From an uncultured Acetatifactor sp. (GTDB lineage Bacteria; Bacillota; Clostridia; Lachnospirales; Lachnospiraceae), in contig CANPYG010000018.1 of the NCBI GenBank assembly GCA_947588205.1, positions 1-37,131 on the forward strand: a stretch of 37,131 nucleotides of DNA, given 5' to 3'. Positions 23,876 through 31,280 of this stretch are shown here, one piece after another. The notes under the pieces are model-generated. The model searched no databases, was not told where the DNA came from, and saw only the letters and a list, made by a program, of their open reading frames with translations. The number at the start of each line of letters is the position of its first letter. Position 1 is the stretch's first letter. Made by a program: the position numbers and the translations under genes.

Positions 23876-23958
23876 CCCCCCCCCCCCGAAAAAATAAAGG
23901 CCGGTTCAGCTGCGCCCGAGCACTGCGGGCGCGGCAATGGATACCGCCCCTTGGCGGT
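23876..23958 (+). other. Poly-C tract and two hairpins between pyrB and pyrI
   Basis: An uninterrupted run of 12 C (23876-23887) is followed by an A-rich stretch and two perfect hairpins: GCGCCCG/CGGGCGC (23912-23932, 7-base loop) and ACCGCC/GGCGGT (23943-23958, 4-base loop). No T tract follows them, so they are more likely RNA structures affecting stability or translation than terminators. Confidence 0.6.
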
Positions 23959-24010
23959 TCCGCCTTCCACAGGCTGATGTACAAAAACACAGTGCAGAAA
24001 AGAGGAAATC

Positions 24011-24445
24011 ATGTTAAATGTAGGCAAAATCGAAGAAGGCTACGTACTGGATCATATTCAGGCAGGTAAAAGCTTTGCCCTGTATGAGCACCTGCAGCTC
24101 GCCAGGCTGGACTATCCCGTAGCGATCATTAAAAACGCCAAAAGCAATAAAATGGGAAAAAAGGATATTTTAAAAATAGAGTGCGATCTGGACAGCATTG
24201 ATCTGGATGTTCTGGCGATCATCGCCCCGAACATTACAGTCAATACGATCAAGGACGGTGAAATCGTGGAAAAAAAGGAGCTCACCCTCCCCAAGCAGAT
24301 CCGCAACGTCATCCGCTGCCACAATCCCAGGTGCATCACCTCCATCGAGCAGGAGCTGCCCCATGTCTTTGTACTGGCGGATGAAGAAAAGAAAATCTAT
24401 CGTTGCAAATACTGTGAGGAGAAGTATTCCGAATCCTCCAGATGA
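24011..24445 (+). CDS. pyrI: Aspartate carbamoyltransferase regulatory subunit
   Basis: The protein has 144 residues. The N-terminal two thirds are the nucleotide-binding allosteric domain (GYVLDHIQAGKSF start) and the C-terminal part is the zinc domain that holds the catalytic chain. The four zinc ligands are Cys103, Cys108, Cys132 and Cys135, with the same spacing (5, 24, 3) as E. coli PyrI. The ATG follows GAGG. This indicates an allosteric, class-B-type ATCase. The unusual distance from pyrB may uncouple the two chains' expression. Confidence 0.96.
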   Translation: MLNVGKIEEGYVLDHIQAGKSFALYEHLQLARLDYPVAIIKNAKSNKMGKKDILKIECDLDSIDLDVLAIIAPNITVNTIKDGEIVEKKELTLPKQIRNVIRCHNPRCITSIEQELPHVFVLADEEKKIYRCKYCEEKYSESSR

Positions 24446-24531
24446 TCATCTTCGGGAAATTTAAGGCGAAGATATCCGTATAAATATCCAGGTCTTAGAG
24501 GATATACGTTTCAATTCAGGGGGAATATAAA

Positions 24532-24909
24532 TTGAAGGAATCAGCGATGCTTTACAATGTACCGGATATGATAAAAAGGGCGAGGCTTCAATTCGCCCTT
24601 TCATCCATTGGTCTGCCCTGTAAATGGATAGATCGGAAGGACTACCTTAAGCCGCTGGGGCAGCTGGCAGGGGAGACCCTTTTCTTTACGACGGATCAGG
24701 AATATGAAGGACCCGAGCTGTCGGACACCATGCTGGTACTGGCAGGACTGTCCTCCGAACGGATTGACGCGGTGCTGCGCGTCCTGCGGGAATGCGGCGC
24801 GGGACCCCTTCCTTATAAGGCTGTGCTTACGGACACCAACCGCTACTGGACCTCCCTGATGCTTTTCGAAGAGCTGAAAAAGGAACACCGGGCGATGCGG
24901 AAGGATTGA
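24532..24909 (+). CDS. DUF3783-family protein
   Basis: The protein has 125 residues and is soluble. The KDYLKPLGQLAGE segment (about 37-49) and the final LFEELKKEHR resemble DUF3783 proteins, which are of unknown function. The frame opens with a TTG at 24532 after AGGGGG; an ATG at 24547 after GAAGGA is an equally plausible start and would remove five residues. It lies between pyrI and the two-component system on the same strand. I assign no function. Confidence 0.8.
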   Translation: MKESAMLYNVPDMIKRARLQFALSSIGLPCKWIDRKDYLKPLGQLAGETLFFTTDQEYEGPELSDTMLVLAGLSSERIDAVLRVLRECGAGPLPYKAVLTDTNRYWTSLMLFEELKKEHRAMRKD

Positions 24910-24980
24910 GCCGTTTCATCAAATTAACCGACACCGACATGACGGAATAAAAGGAACTATCAACCGAAAGGAGGCTGGCC

Positions 24981-25685
24981 ATGCTGAAGCTTGCCCTCTG
25001 CGACGACAACCCACAAGAGCGCGAATATATTAAGAATCTTGTTCTCCAATGGCAGACGGGATCGGAGGCAAAAATCTCCCTGCGGGAATTCTCATCGGCT
25101 GAGGAGCTTTTGTTCTCCTATCCGGATTTCCCGCCGGATATTCTGCTTTTGGACATTGAGATGTCCGGGATGAACGGAGTGGAGCTGGCGAAAACCCTCC
25201 GCGCCCGCTCTGATTTTTCACAGATCATCTTCATCACCGGTTACCCGGAATTCATTGCCGATGGATATGATGTTTCCGCCCTCCACTACCTCTTAAAGCC
25301 TGCCCGGCCGGAAAAGCTTTTTGAGGTATTAGACCGCGCGGCGGCAAATATCTCCAGAGCCCAGCGGGCGGTGGTTTTAAAGACTGCCGACGGAATCGAA
25401 CGGGTGTCTGTGGAGAAAATCCTTTATGCCGAAGCCTTTTCCCACACGGTTTCCTTTGTCTGCCCAGACCAAAGCTATGAAACCCGTTCTACCATATCGG
25501 AAGCCAGGAACCTTTTGGGGGACGGTTTCGTCCAGTGCCACCGCTCCTATCTGGTAGGACTGAAATATGTGAAAACCGTGGGCAATAAGGAAGTGATCCT
25601 CGACAACGGCCTTCGCCTGCCGGTTTCAAGACAGCTGTATAGAGAAGTAAAGGCGGCTTACTTAAAGTACTACGGCGTGCTGTGA
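24981..25685 (+). CDS. LytTR-type two-component response regulator
   Basis: The protein has 234 residues: a receiver domain (about 1-118) with acidic pocket Asp8/Asp9, phosphoacceptor Asp58 in ILLLDIEM and the Lys of LLKPAR, then a LytTR DNA-binding domain (about 130-230) with FVQCHRSYLVGLKYV and LPVSRQLYREVK. LytTR regulators bind imperfect direct repeats upstream of peptide, toxin or transporter genes. The ATG follows AAAGGAGG. The histidine kinase gene follows, and an ABC exporter lies further downstream, which it probably controls. Confidence 0.95.
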   Translation: MLKLALCDDNPQEREYIKNLVLQWQTGSEAKISLREFSSAEELLFSYPDFPPDILLLDIEMSGMNGVELAKTLRARSDFSQIIFITGYPEFIADGYDVSALHYLLKPARPEKLFEVLDRAAANISRAQRAVVLKTADGIERVSVEKILYAEAFSHTVSFVCPDQSYETRSTISEARNLLGDGFVQCHRSYLVGLKYVKTVGNKEVILDNGLRLPVSRQLYREVKAAYLKYYGVL

Positions 25686-25762
25686 TAACAGCAGACCGCA
25701 TACAAATGTATTTATTTTCGGCATTTTAGAAACTGTATTGGGGAAGCCGGATTTAAGATCTT

Positions 25763-25806
25763 GGATTCGGGATCCTGGATTTGGGATCCTGGATTTAGGA
25801 TTTGGG
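25763..25806. repeat. 14-bp tandem repeats before the kinase gene
   Basis: Units GGATTCGGGATCCT (25763-25776) and GGATTTGGGATCCT (25777-25790) are followed by a shorter degenerate copy to 25806. They fill the 191-base gap between the regulator and kinase genes, in which I see no gene. Confidence 0.9.
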
Positions 25807-25876
25807 AGCCGATATTTGGAACCGGCATTTCAGATGCAGTGTTTCAAAAGATGCAGGCTTCAGGGAGGGACCTACC

Positions 25877-26545
25877 ATGAAGTTATTTGATCTTATTTTC
25901 GGCAGGATGCTGAACCGCAGGATTGCAGAATATCAATCCGACCTGATCCAGAAACACGTTTCAGAGGTGGAAAATGTCTATAAGACCATGCGGGGCTGGC
26001 GCCATGATTATCACAACCACATCCAGGCAATGCTGGCCCTAACGGATCAGCCCGAGGAGATCCGGAGCTATCTTCTGCGGCTGAACGACGATCTTACGAC
26101 TGTCGACACCGTGCTCAAAACCGGCAACGTGACCCTGGACGCCATCCTCAATTCCAAGCTTTCCCTGATCAAAAATTCAGGGATCCAGGTCAGCGCCAAG
26201 GCAGCGGTGCCCCAAAATCTCCCTGTTTCGGACATCGATCTGTGCGTCATCATCGGCAATCTCCTGGATAACGCCCTGGAAGCCTGCCAGAATCAGCCGA
26301 AAGAAGAAAAAAGAGCCATCCGGATCTTCATCGGGGTATTGAAAAATCAGCTTTATATCTACTGCCAAAATACCACAAAAGGCATCCCGAAAAAGCGGAA
26401 CGGGAAGTACGTGAGCTCCAAGCCCGGGAGCGGCCATGGGATCGGGCTGATGCGGATCGATTCCATCGCCGCCAGGAACAAAGGCTTTGTCAACCGCCAG
26501 CATGAGGACGGGATTTTTGCCACAGAAGTCATCATCCCGCTTTAG
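25877..26545 (+). CDS. Soluble GHKL-family sensor histidine kinase (AgrC/LytS-like core)
   Basis: The protein has 222 residues and consists only of the transmitter part. The H-box is WRHDYHNHIQ (His43), the N-box NLLDNALEAC (about 129-138) and the G-box GSGHGIGL (about 184-191). AgrC-type kinases normally carry five to seven membrane helices before this core; here there are none, only a 40-residue amphipathic start. The ATG follows GGGAGGGA; no sensor-domain frame was seen upstream. It probably phosphorylates the adjacent LytTR regulator and may sense a cytosolic signal or a partner protein such as the downstream exporter. Confidence 0.9.
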   Translation: MKLFDLIFGRMLNRRIAEYQSDLIQKHVSEVENVYKTMRGWRHDYHNHIQAMLALTDQPEEIRSYLLRLNDDLTTVDTVLKTGNVTLDAILNSKLSLIKNSGIQVSAKAAVPQNLPVSDIDLCVIIGNLLDNALEACQNQPKEEKRAIRIFIGVLKNQLYIYCQNTTKGIPKKRNGKYVSSKPGSGHGIGLMRIDSIAARNKGFVNRQHEDGIFATEVIIPL

Positions 26546-26611
26546 TCCCCATCTCCTTTTCGCGCTGTTTTTGATACCGTTCGCGCCAAAATCCCCATAA
26601 ATCTCTGACAG

Positions 26612-26620
26612 TGGTATAAT
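26612..26620 (+). promoter_or_regulatory. Extended -10 promoter of the ABC exporter operon
   Basis: A perfect extended -10 element, TGGTATAAT, ends at 26620. There is no good -35 at the right distance, which suits an activator-dependent promoter, for example one using the LytTR regulator. Transcription would start near 26627. Confidence 0.65.
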
Positions 26621-26632
26621 GATTTTGCCGGT

Positions 26633-26710
26633 GCAGAATTCCGCCGACTTCTTCGGAGGTCGCCGCTTTGCGGCGCTTCCCGGTCTGCGTCGGCAGTATC
26701 ATAATTCTGC
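26633..26710 (+). promoter_or_regulatory. Branched RNA leader between promoter and ribosome-binding site
   Basis: The outer stem GCAGAATT (26633-26640) pairs with AATTCTGC (26703-26710). Inside lie GACTTC-TTCG-GAGGTC (26646-26661, a UUCG tetraloop) and GCCGC-TTT-GCGGC (26662-26674). GCCGAC (26643-26648) can instead pair with GTCGGC (26689-26694), which excludes the tetraloop stem. A run of six T (26716-26721) and then AGGAGG follow, so the leader could switch between terminated and open states. Confidence 0.6.
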
Positions 26711-26732
26711 CAGAGATTTTTTACAGGAGGAT

Positions 26733-26774
26733 GCCATGAAGCAAAAAAAGGATGTCATGAAGCAAAAAGAGAAA
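26733..26774. repeat. 21-bp duplication of the exporter gene start
   Basis: Units 26733-26753 and 26754-26774 both contain ATGAAGCAAAAA. The product therefore begins MKQKKDV followed by MKQKEK, and a second in-frame ATG at 26757 has AAAGGAT before it. Confidence 0.88.
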
Positions 26775-28589
26775 AGACCGCGGCAGCGCATATTTTCCAA
26801 CATTATCTACGCCCTGAAAAACATCTGGCGGTGGGACAGACTTTACTTTTTCTTTTTCCTGCCGCAAATTCCCCTTTTCGTGCTGGGAAAGCTGGCGGAG
26901 CAGTATTTCCCGAAGCTGCTCATCGACAGCGTGAGCCTTTTCAAATCCCCGGGGCAAATCCTTGCCCTCGTGGGCGGGTATTATTTTGCCCTCTGGGCGC
27001 TGTTCCAGCTCCATCGTTTTTTTAAAAACAGGATCGAAATGCGGCAGTTACGCTTCACTTACAAATATCAGGAGGAAATCGCCGCAAAATTCATGCGCAC
27101 CGATTTTTCCAATACAGACAATCCGGCCATCAACATCAAATACCAGAACGCCATGAATGACGCCTGCTCCGGCAGCTGTGCGGGGGAGTATATCTTCGGC
27201 TCGATCTTAACGCTTTTAACAAACCTTTTGGGTATTTTCACCTACGGCGCCCTGATCATAAGCATTTCTCCGCTGATCCTGCTCCTTTTGTTTCTGTCCG
27301 CATATATTACTTATGCTTTCGGGAAATGGCAGCGGACTTATGTTGAGAAAAATAAGGACAAATGGGCGGCGACGGACCGTAAAATAGGGTATCTGCAAAG
27401 CTTTTCGGAAAAACTGGACCACGCCAAGGATATCCGGGTTTACGGAATGTTTGACTGGCTTACCGGCCTTCTGGATGGCTGCCAGCGGGAACGGTTTCTA
27501 TGGGAGAGGCGGATCACCGCCAGGGGTTTCTGGAGCGGGATTTCCAGCGCAATTTTGGCATTATTGCAAAACGGCCTGGCTTACGCCGTGCTCATCTATC
27601 AGGTGCTCCAGGGCAGCCTGGGAGCCGGGGATTTCGTTTTCTATTTCGGGCTGATCACCGGTTTTTCGGCCTGGCTTGAGGGCATCGGCGGCCTCTTAAA
27701 CGATGTGATCGGCAAAGCCGTTAAAATCGGCTATTACCGGGAATATTTCGCGGTTCCGGATCATTTTAACCACGGCGCGGGCTGTCCGCTGCCGGAGGAA
27801 AAAGATCTGCCCCTGGAGATCACCTTCACAAACGTGTGCTACAGCTATCCTACCGAAGAAGGGGAAACCCATGCCCTTTCAAACATCAACCTCCATATCA
27901 AAAAAGGGGAAAAGCTGGCCATCGTCGGGGAGAACGGCGCCGGGAAAACCACCCTGGTAAAGCTGCTTTGCGGGCTCTATACCCCTTCCCGGGGAGAGAT
28001 TACCGTAAACGGACACGCCATCACCGATTACAACGTGGAGGAATACTACACCCTGTTTTCAGCGGTTTTCCAGGATCTCTACCTGCTGCCGGTCACCGTT
28101 GCCCAATTCATTTCCTCATGCGATGACAAGCCGGACAGGGATAAAGTGAAAGCCGCCATCGGGGCGGCAGGACTTTTTGAAAAGATAGAAGCCCTTCCGA
28201 AAGGGATCGATTCCCACCTGATGAAGGGGATCTTTGACGACAGTATCGATCTGTCGGGAGGGGAAAGGCAGAAACTGATGCTGGCAAGAGCCCTCTATAA
28301 GAATGCTCCCATGATCGTCCTGGACGAGCCCACATCGGCCTTAGACCCCATCGCCGAGGATCAGCTGTACCGGAAATATCACGACCTTACGAAAAACAAA
28401 ACTTCCATTTTTATTTCCCACAGGCTGGCTTCCACCCGCTTCTGCGACCGGATCATTTACCTGGAAAAAGGCAGGATCGCCGAGGCCGGAACCCATGAGG
28501 AGCTCATGGCGCAGGGCGGAAAATACGCCTATATGTTTGAACTGCAGAGCCATTACTACAAGGAGGGACCAAAGGATGAAGCAATTTAA
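26736..28589 (+). CDS. ABC exporter half-transporter, first subunit
   Basis: The protein has 617 residues: a six-helix membrane domain (about 30-330) fused to an ATPase domain. Walker A is GENGAGKTT (about 397-405), the signature LSGGERQ (about 506-512) and Walker B IVLDEPTSALD, with the catalytic Glu present, plus an SHRLAS switch. It is an MsbA/LmrA-type exporter with no N-terminal peptidase. The ATG at 26736 follows AGGAGG. The second subunit overlaps by 14 bases, so the two form a heterodimer. The cargo is unknown; neighbouring two-component genes suggest a peptide or a toxic compound. Confidence 0.93.
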   Translation: MKQKKDVMKQKEKRPRQRIFSNIIYALKNIWRWDRLYFFFFLPQIPLFVLGKLAEQYFPKLLIDSVSLFKSPGQILALVGGYYFALWALFQLHRFFKNRIEMRQLRFTYKYQEEIAAKFMRTDFSNTDNPAINIKYQNAMNDACSGSCAGEYIFGSILTLLTNLLGIFTYGALIISISPLILLLLFLSAYITYAFGKWQRTYVEKNKDKWAATDRKIGYLQSFSEKLDHAKDIRVYGMFDWLTGLLDGCQRERFLWERRITARGFWSGISSAILALLQNGLAYAVLIYQVLQGSLGAGDFVFYFGLITGFSAWLEGIGGLLNDVIGKAVKIGYYREYFAVPDHFNHGAGCPLPEEKDLPLEITFTNVCYSYPTEEGETHALSNINLHIKKGEKLAIVGENGAGKTTLVKLLCGLYTPSRGEITVNGHAITDYNVEEYYTLFSAVFQDLYLLPVTVAQFISSCDDKPDRDKVKAAIGAAGLFEKIEALPKGIDSHLMKGIFDDSIDLSGGERQKLMLARALYKNAPMIVLDEPTSALDPIAEDQLYRKYHDLTKNKTSIFISHRLASTRFCDRIIYLEKGRIAEAGTHEELMAQGGKYAYMFELQSHYYKEGPKDEAI

Positions 28590-30435
28590 GGAAAAATTCG
28601 AAGCTTACCGCAAAAGCCCTAATATCAGGGCGCTTAAAATGTGGCATGATCTCTGCCCCCAATACTTTCCCCTGAATGCGGCGGACGCCCTCTTTCAAAA
28701 TCTCTCGCCCTACTTCACCCTCTGGTTTTCAGCGGAGATCATCAACGAACTTCTCGGACAAAGGGACAGGATGCGTCTGATCGTTTTGGTACTGATCACA
28801 GTTCTCGGGAATCTGGCAATTTCCGTCTTTTCCCAGATATTAAACCGCGCCTGTAACCATGCGAATGTTCTTCTGAATCAACGGGAGGAAGCGGCGTTTG
28901 TACGCAAAACCCTGACCCTGGACTACCAGGATCTGGAATCCCCGGACATACGGCAGCTGCGGCGGAAAATCACCGAAAACGAAAGGATCAATGGGTACGG
29001 CAGAAATCAACTGATCTCCACAGTCTGCTGGGGCATGGAGGAGATGGTACACTTTATCCTCTCATTGCTTTTAAGCATGGAGATGTTTGTAAAAATCTTC
29101 AGGACAGGGTTCAGCATCTGGGCTTTGGGATTTTGCGTTCTTCTTGTGGCTGCTTTCGCTCTGCACACATTTTTAATATCGGTGGCGCTTCAAAAAATAA
29201 GCAGCCTCGCCGACGATATCGGTCAAAACATGCTGGATAAAAACAGGGTCGAAGGCGGCATCGACGTCTACAACATGGGCAAGGACATACGCCTTTACCG
29301 ACAGGCCGGTCTGATCCTGAAGATCAAAAGGAAGCTCTATGACGCCTATACCGAAGTGAACAGAAAATTCTATACCAAGCAATACCTTAACGACGCACCG
29401 TTATTTGCGATCGGTTATTTTATTGAGGGACTGGTATACGCATTTGTCGCCCTGTACTCCCTTATGGGCGCTTGGGGAATCGGAAGCATCGTGAAATATT
29501 CCCGATCGATCAAAAATCTCTGGAACAGTGTGGCCATGTTTTTCAACATCAAAAGCTATATTGAAGGAAACACCCGGTTCATTGAAGAGTATCTGTCCTA
29601 TTTCGACCTTCCCAACCGGATGTATCTGGGAAAAATCCCGGTGGAAAAGCAGTTTTTGTGCGACGGGGGCGACAATGAATATGAAATGGAATTTCAGAAC
29701 GTCAGCTTCCGGTATCCCGGCAGCGAGGAATACGCCCTGAAAAACATAAACATCAAGTTTCAAGTGGGAAGCAGGCTGGCGGTAGTCGGGCAAAACGGAA
29801 GCGGTAAGACCACGTTCATCAAATTGATGTGCCGCCTTTACGACCCGACGGAAGGGGAAATCCTCTTAAACGGCGTAAATATCCAAAAATACGACTACGC
29901 CGAATATTTACAGCTCTTTTCCGTGGTCTTCCAGGATTTCAGGCTGTTTTCTTTCCCCCTGGGGCAGAATGTGGCCGCTTCAGAGACCGTGGACTCTGAC
30001 CTGGCCAAAAGAGCCCTGGAGCAGGCGGGATTCTCCCAAAGATTAAAAGAAATGCCCGCCGGCCTGGAAACCTGCCTGTATAAGGACTTTGACGAAAACG
30101 GGGTGGAGATCTCCGGGGGTGAGGCGCAAAAGATCGCCCTGGCAAGGGCGCTCTATAAGGGAAGTCCCTTTATGATCCTGGACGAGCCCACAGCCGCCTT
30201 AGACCCCATCGCCGAGTTTGAGATTTACCAGAGTTTTGACAACATCGTGAAGGGGAAGACCGCGGTTTATATCAGCCACAGACTCTCCAGCTGCCGGTTC
30301 TGCGACCGGATCGCCGTATTTGACAGGGGCAGGATCGTGCAGACAGGCACCCATGAAACCCTGTGCGGCGTCGAGGGAAAATACCGGGATCTGTGGACGG
30401 CACAGGCACAGTATTATGTGGGGGAAGAACAGTAA
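28576..30435 (+). CDS. ABC exporter half-transporter, second subunit
   Basis: The protein has 619 residues with the same architecture as the upstream gene. Walker A is GQNGSGKTT (about 407-415), the signature ISGGEAQ (about 512-518) and Walker B ILDEPTAALD with catalytic Glu, so both ATP sites look competent, unlike the asymmetric pair at 34586. The ATG at 28576 overlaps the end of the first subunit by 14 bases and follows AAGGAGGG, indicating coupled translation. No immunity or precursor peptide gene was found in the 200 bases after the stop. Confidence 0.93.
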   Translation: MKQFKEKFEAYRKSPNIRALKMWHDLCPQYFPLNAADALFQNLSPYFTLWFSAEIINELLGQRDRMRLIVLVLITVLGNLAISVFSQILNRACNHANVLLNQREEAAFVRKTLTLDYQDLESPDIRQLRRKITENERINGYGRNQLISTVCWGMEEMVHFILSLLLSMEMFVKIFRTGFSIWALGFCVLLVAAFALHTFLISVALQKISSLADDIGQNMLDKNRVEGGIDVYNMGKDIRLYRQAGLILKIKRKLYDAYTEVNRKFYTKQYLNDAPLFAIGYFIEGLVYAFVALYSLMGAWGIGSIVKYSRSIKNLWNSVAMFFNIKSYIEGNTRFIEEYLSYFDLPNRMYLGKIPVEKQFLCDGGDNEYEMEFQNVSFRYPGSEEYALKNINIKFQVGSRLAVVGQNGSGKTTFIKLMCRLYDPTEGEILLNGVNIQKYDYAEYLQLFSVVFQDFRLFSFPLGQNVAASETVDSDLAKRALEQAGFSQRLKEMPAGLETCLYKDFDENGVEISGGEAQKIALARALYKGSPFMILDEPTAALDPIAEFEIYQSFDNIVKGKTAVYISHRLSSCRFCDRIAVFDRGRIVQTGTHETLCGVEGKYRDLWTAQAQYYVGEEQ

Positions 30436-30594
30436 GGAAAATCTTTTCGCCTCCATTCGCTCCACCTGCTTTCGTCACCAACATACATCCTGACATCGTT
30501 TATTTTAACCGACAACTCGTTTAGGATAGGATAAAAGCACCCTGCGCTCCATTTACCTTTCACTTATATATCTTAAAATTTATATCTTAAAAAT
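30436..30594. other. Intergenic stretch without a recognised gene
   Basis: No coding frame, promoter or RNA gene is evident between the exporter stop and the tRNA terminator. A 14-bp direct repeat (TATATCTTAAAATT-type) occupies 30567-30594. Confidence 0.6.
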
Positions 30595-30635
30595 AAATCC
30601 CTGAAAATCGCTTAAAAAGCCATTTTCAGGGATTT
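30595..30635 (-). terminator. Terminator of tRNA-Ala
   Basis: There is a 14-bp perfect stem (AAATCCCTGAAAAT / ATTTTCAGGGATTT) with a 13-base loop that can itself fold. On the minus strand it is followed by ATTTTTAAG. Confidence 0.85.
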
Positions 30636-30641
30636 CCTTCG

Positions 30642-30714
30642 TGGAGACAATGGGACTCGAACCCACGGCCTCTTGCATGCCATGCAAGCGCTCTCCCAAC
30701 TGAGCTATGCCCCC
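30642..30714 (-). tRNA. tRNA-Ala (anticodon GGC)
   Basis: A 73-base cloverleaf: acceptor GGGGGCA/TGTCTCC with discriminator A, D-stem GCTC/GAGC, anticodon stem CTTGC/GCAAG around loop ATGGCAT, variable loop AGGCC, and T-arm GTGGG-TTCGAGT-CCCAT. Position 3 is G and position 70 is T (U), the alanine identity pair. CCA is not encoded. An extended -10 element lies 29 bases upstream. Confidence 0.97.
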
Positions 30715-30742
30715 GCGTGACAGTTACTTATTCACAGGAGTA

Positions 30743-30751
30743 AGTATAACA
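30743..30751 (-). promoter_or_regulatory. Extended -10 element of the tRNA-Ala gene
   Basis: On the minus strand TGTTATACT (30743-30751) ends about 29 bases before the mature tRNA. No convincing -35 box is present. Confidence 0.5.
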
Positions 30752-30808
30752 CAGATTCACCCAAAAGGGAAGAAAAAAATTATCTTTTTTGAAGGATTTG
30801 CGTATTTT

Positions 30809-31276
30809 TTACTGATTTCTTTCCTTAAATTCCTGTTGGGCCTCTCTGCGCTGATCCTTTTTAGCGATGGCTTCCCGCTTATCATAAAGCTTTTTGCCAC
30901 GGGCAAGACCTACCTCCACCTTAGCCCTTCCGTCCTTAAAGTAAACCTGCAGCGGAATCAGGGTATAGCCTTTTTCAGCCACTTTTCCGGCAAGCTTGTT
31001 GATTTCGTACTTATGCATCAGGAGTTTTTTTACCCGAAGAGGATCTTTGTTGAAAATATTTCCCTTCTCATAGGGGCTCACATGCATCCCGTAAACAAAT
31101 ACTTCCCTGTTTTCAATGCGGATAAATGCCTCCTTGATGCTGCATTTCCCCATCCGTAGGGACTTGACTTCCGTACCGTGCAATGCAATCCCCGCCTCAT
31201 AGGTCTCGTCAATAAAATAATCATGGTATGCCTTTCTGTTGTTGGCAACCAGCTTCTGCGGCTCATTCTTCGCCAT
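30809..31276 (-). CDS. smpB: SsrA-binding protein SmpB
   Basis: The protein has 155 residues, normal for SmpB, which brings tmRNA to stalled ribosomes. The [20 protein letters not shown] start, [18 protein letters not shown] and the basic C-terminal tail ([18 protein letters not shown]) are intact. The ATG at 31276 follows GGAGGGG; an apparent 52-codon extension is only the antisense-like reading of the rnr tail region. It starts four bases after the rnr stop, so rnr and smpB are co-transcribed, matching their joint role in trans-translation and decay of non-stop mRNA. Confidence 0.97.
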   Translation of the reverse strand: MAKNEPQKLVANNRKAYHDYFIDETYEAGIALHGTEVKSLRMGKCSIKEAFIRIENREVFVYGMHVSPYEKGNIFNKDPLRVKKLLMHKYEINKLAGKVAEKGYTLIPLQVYFKDGRAKVEVGLARGKKLYDKREAIAKKDQRREAQQEFKERNQ

Positions 31277-31280
31277 AATA

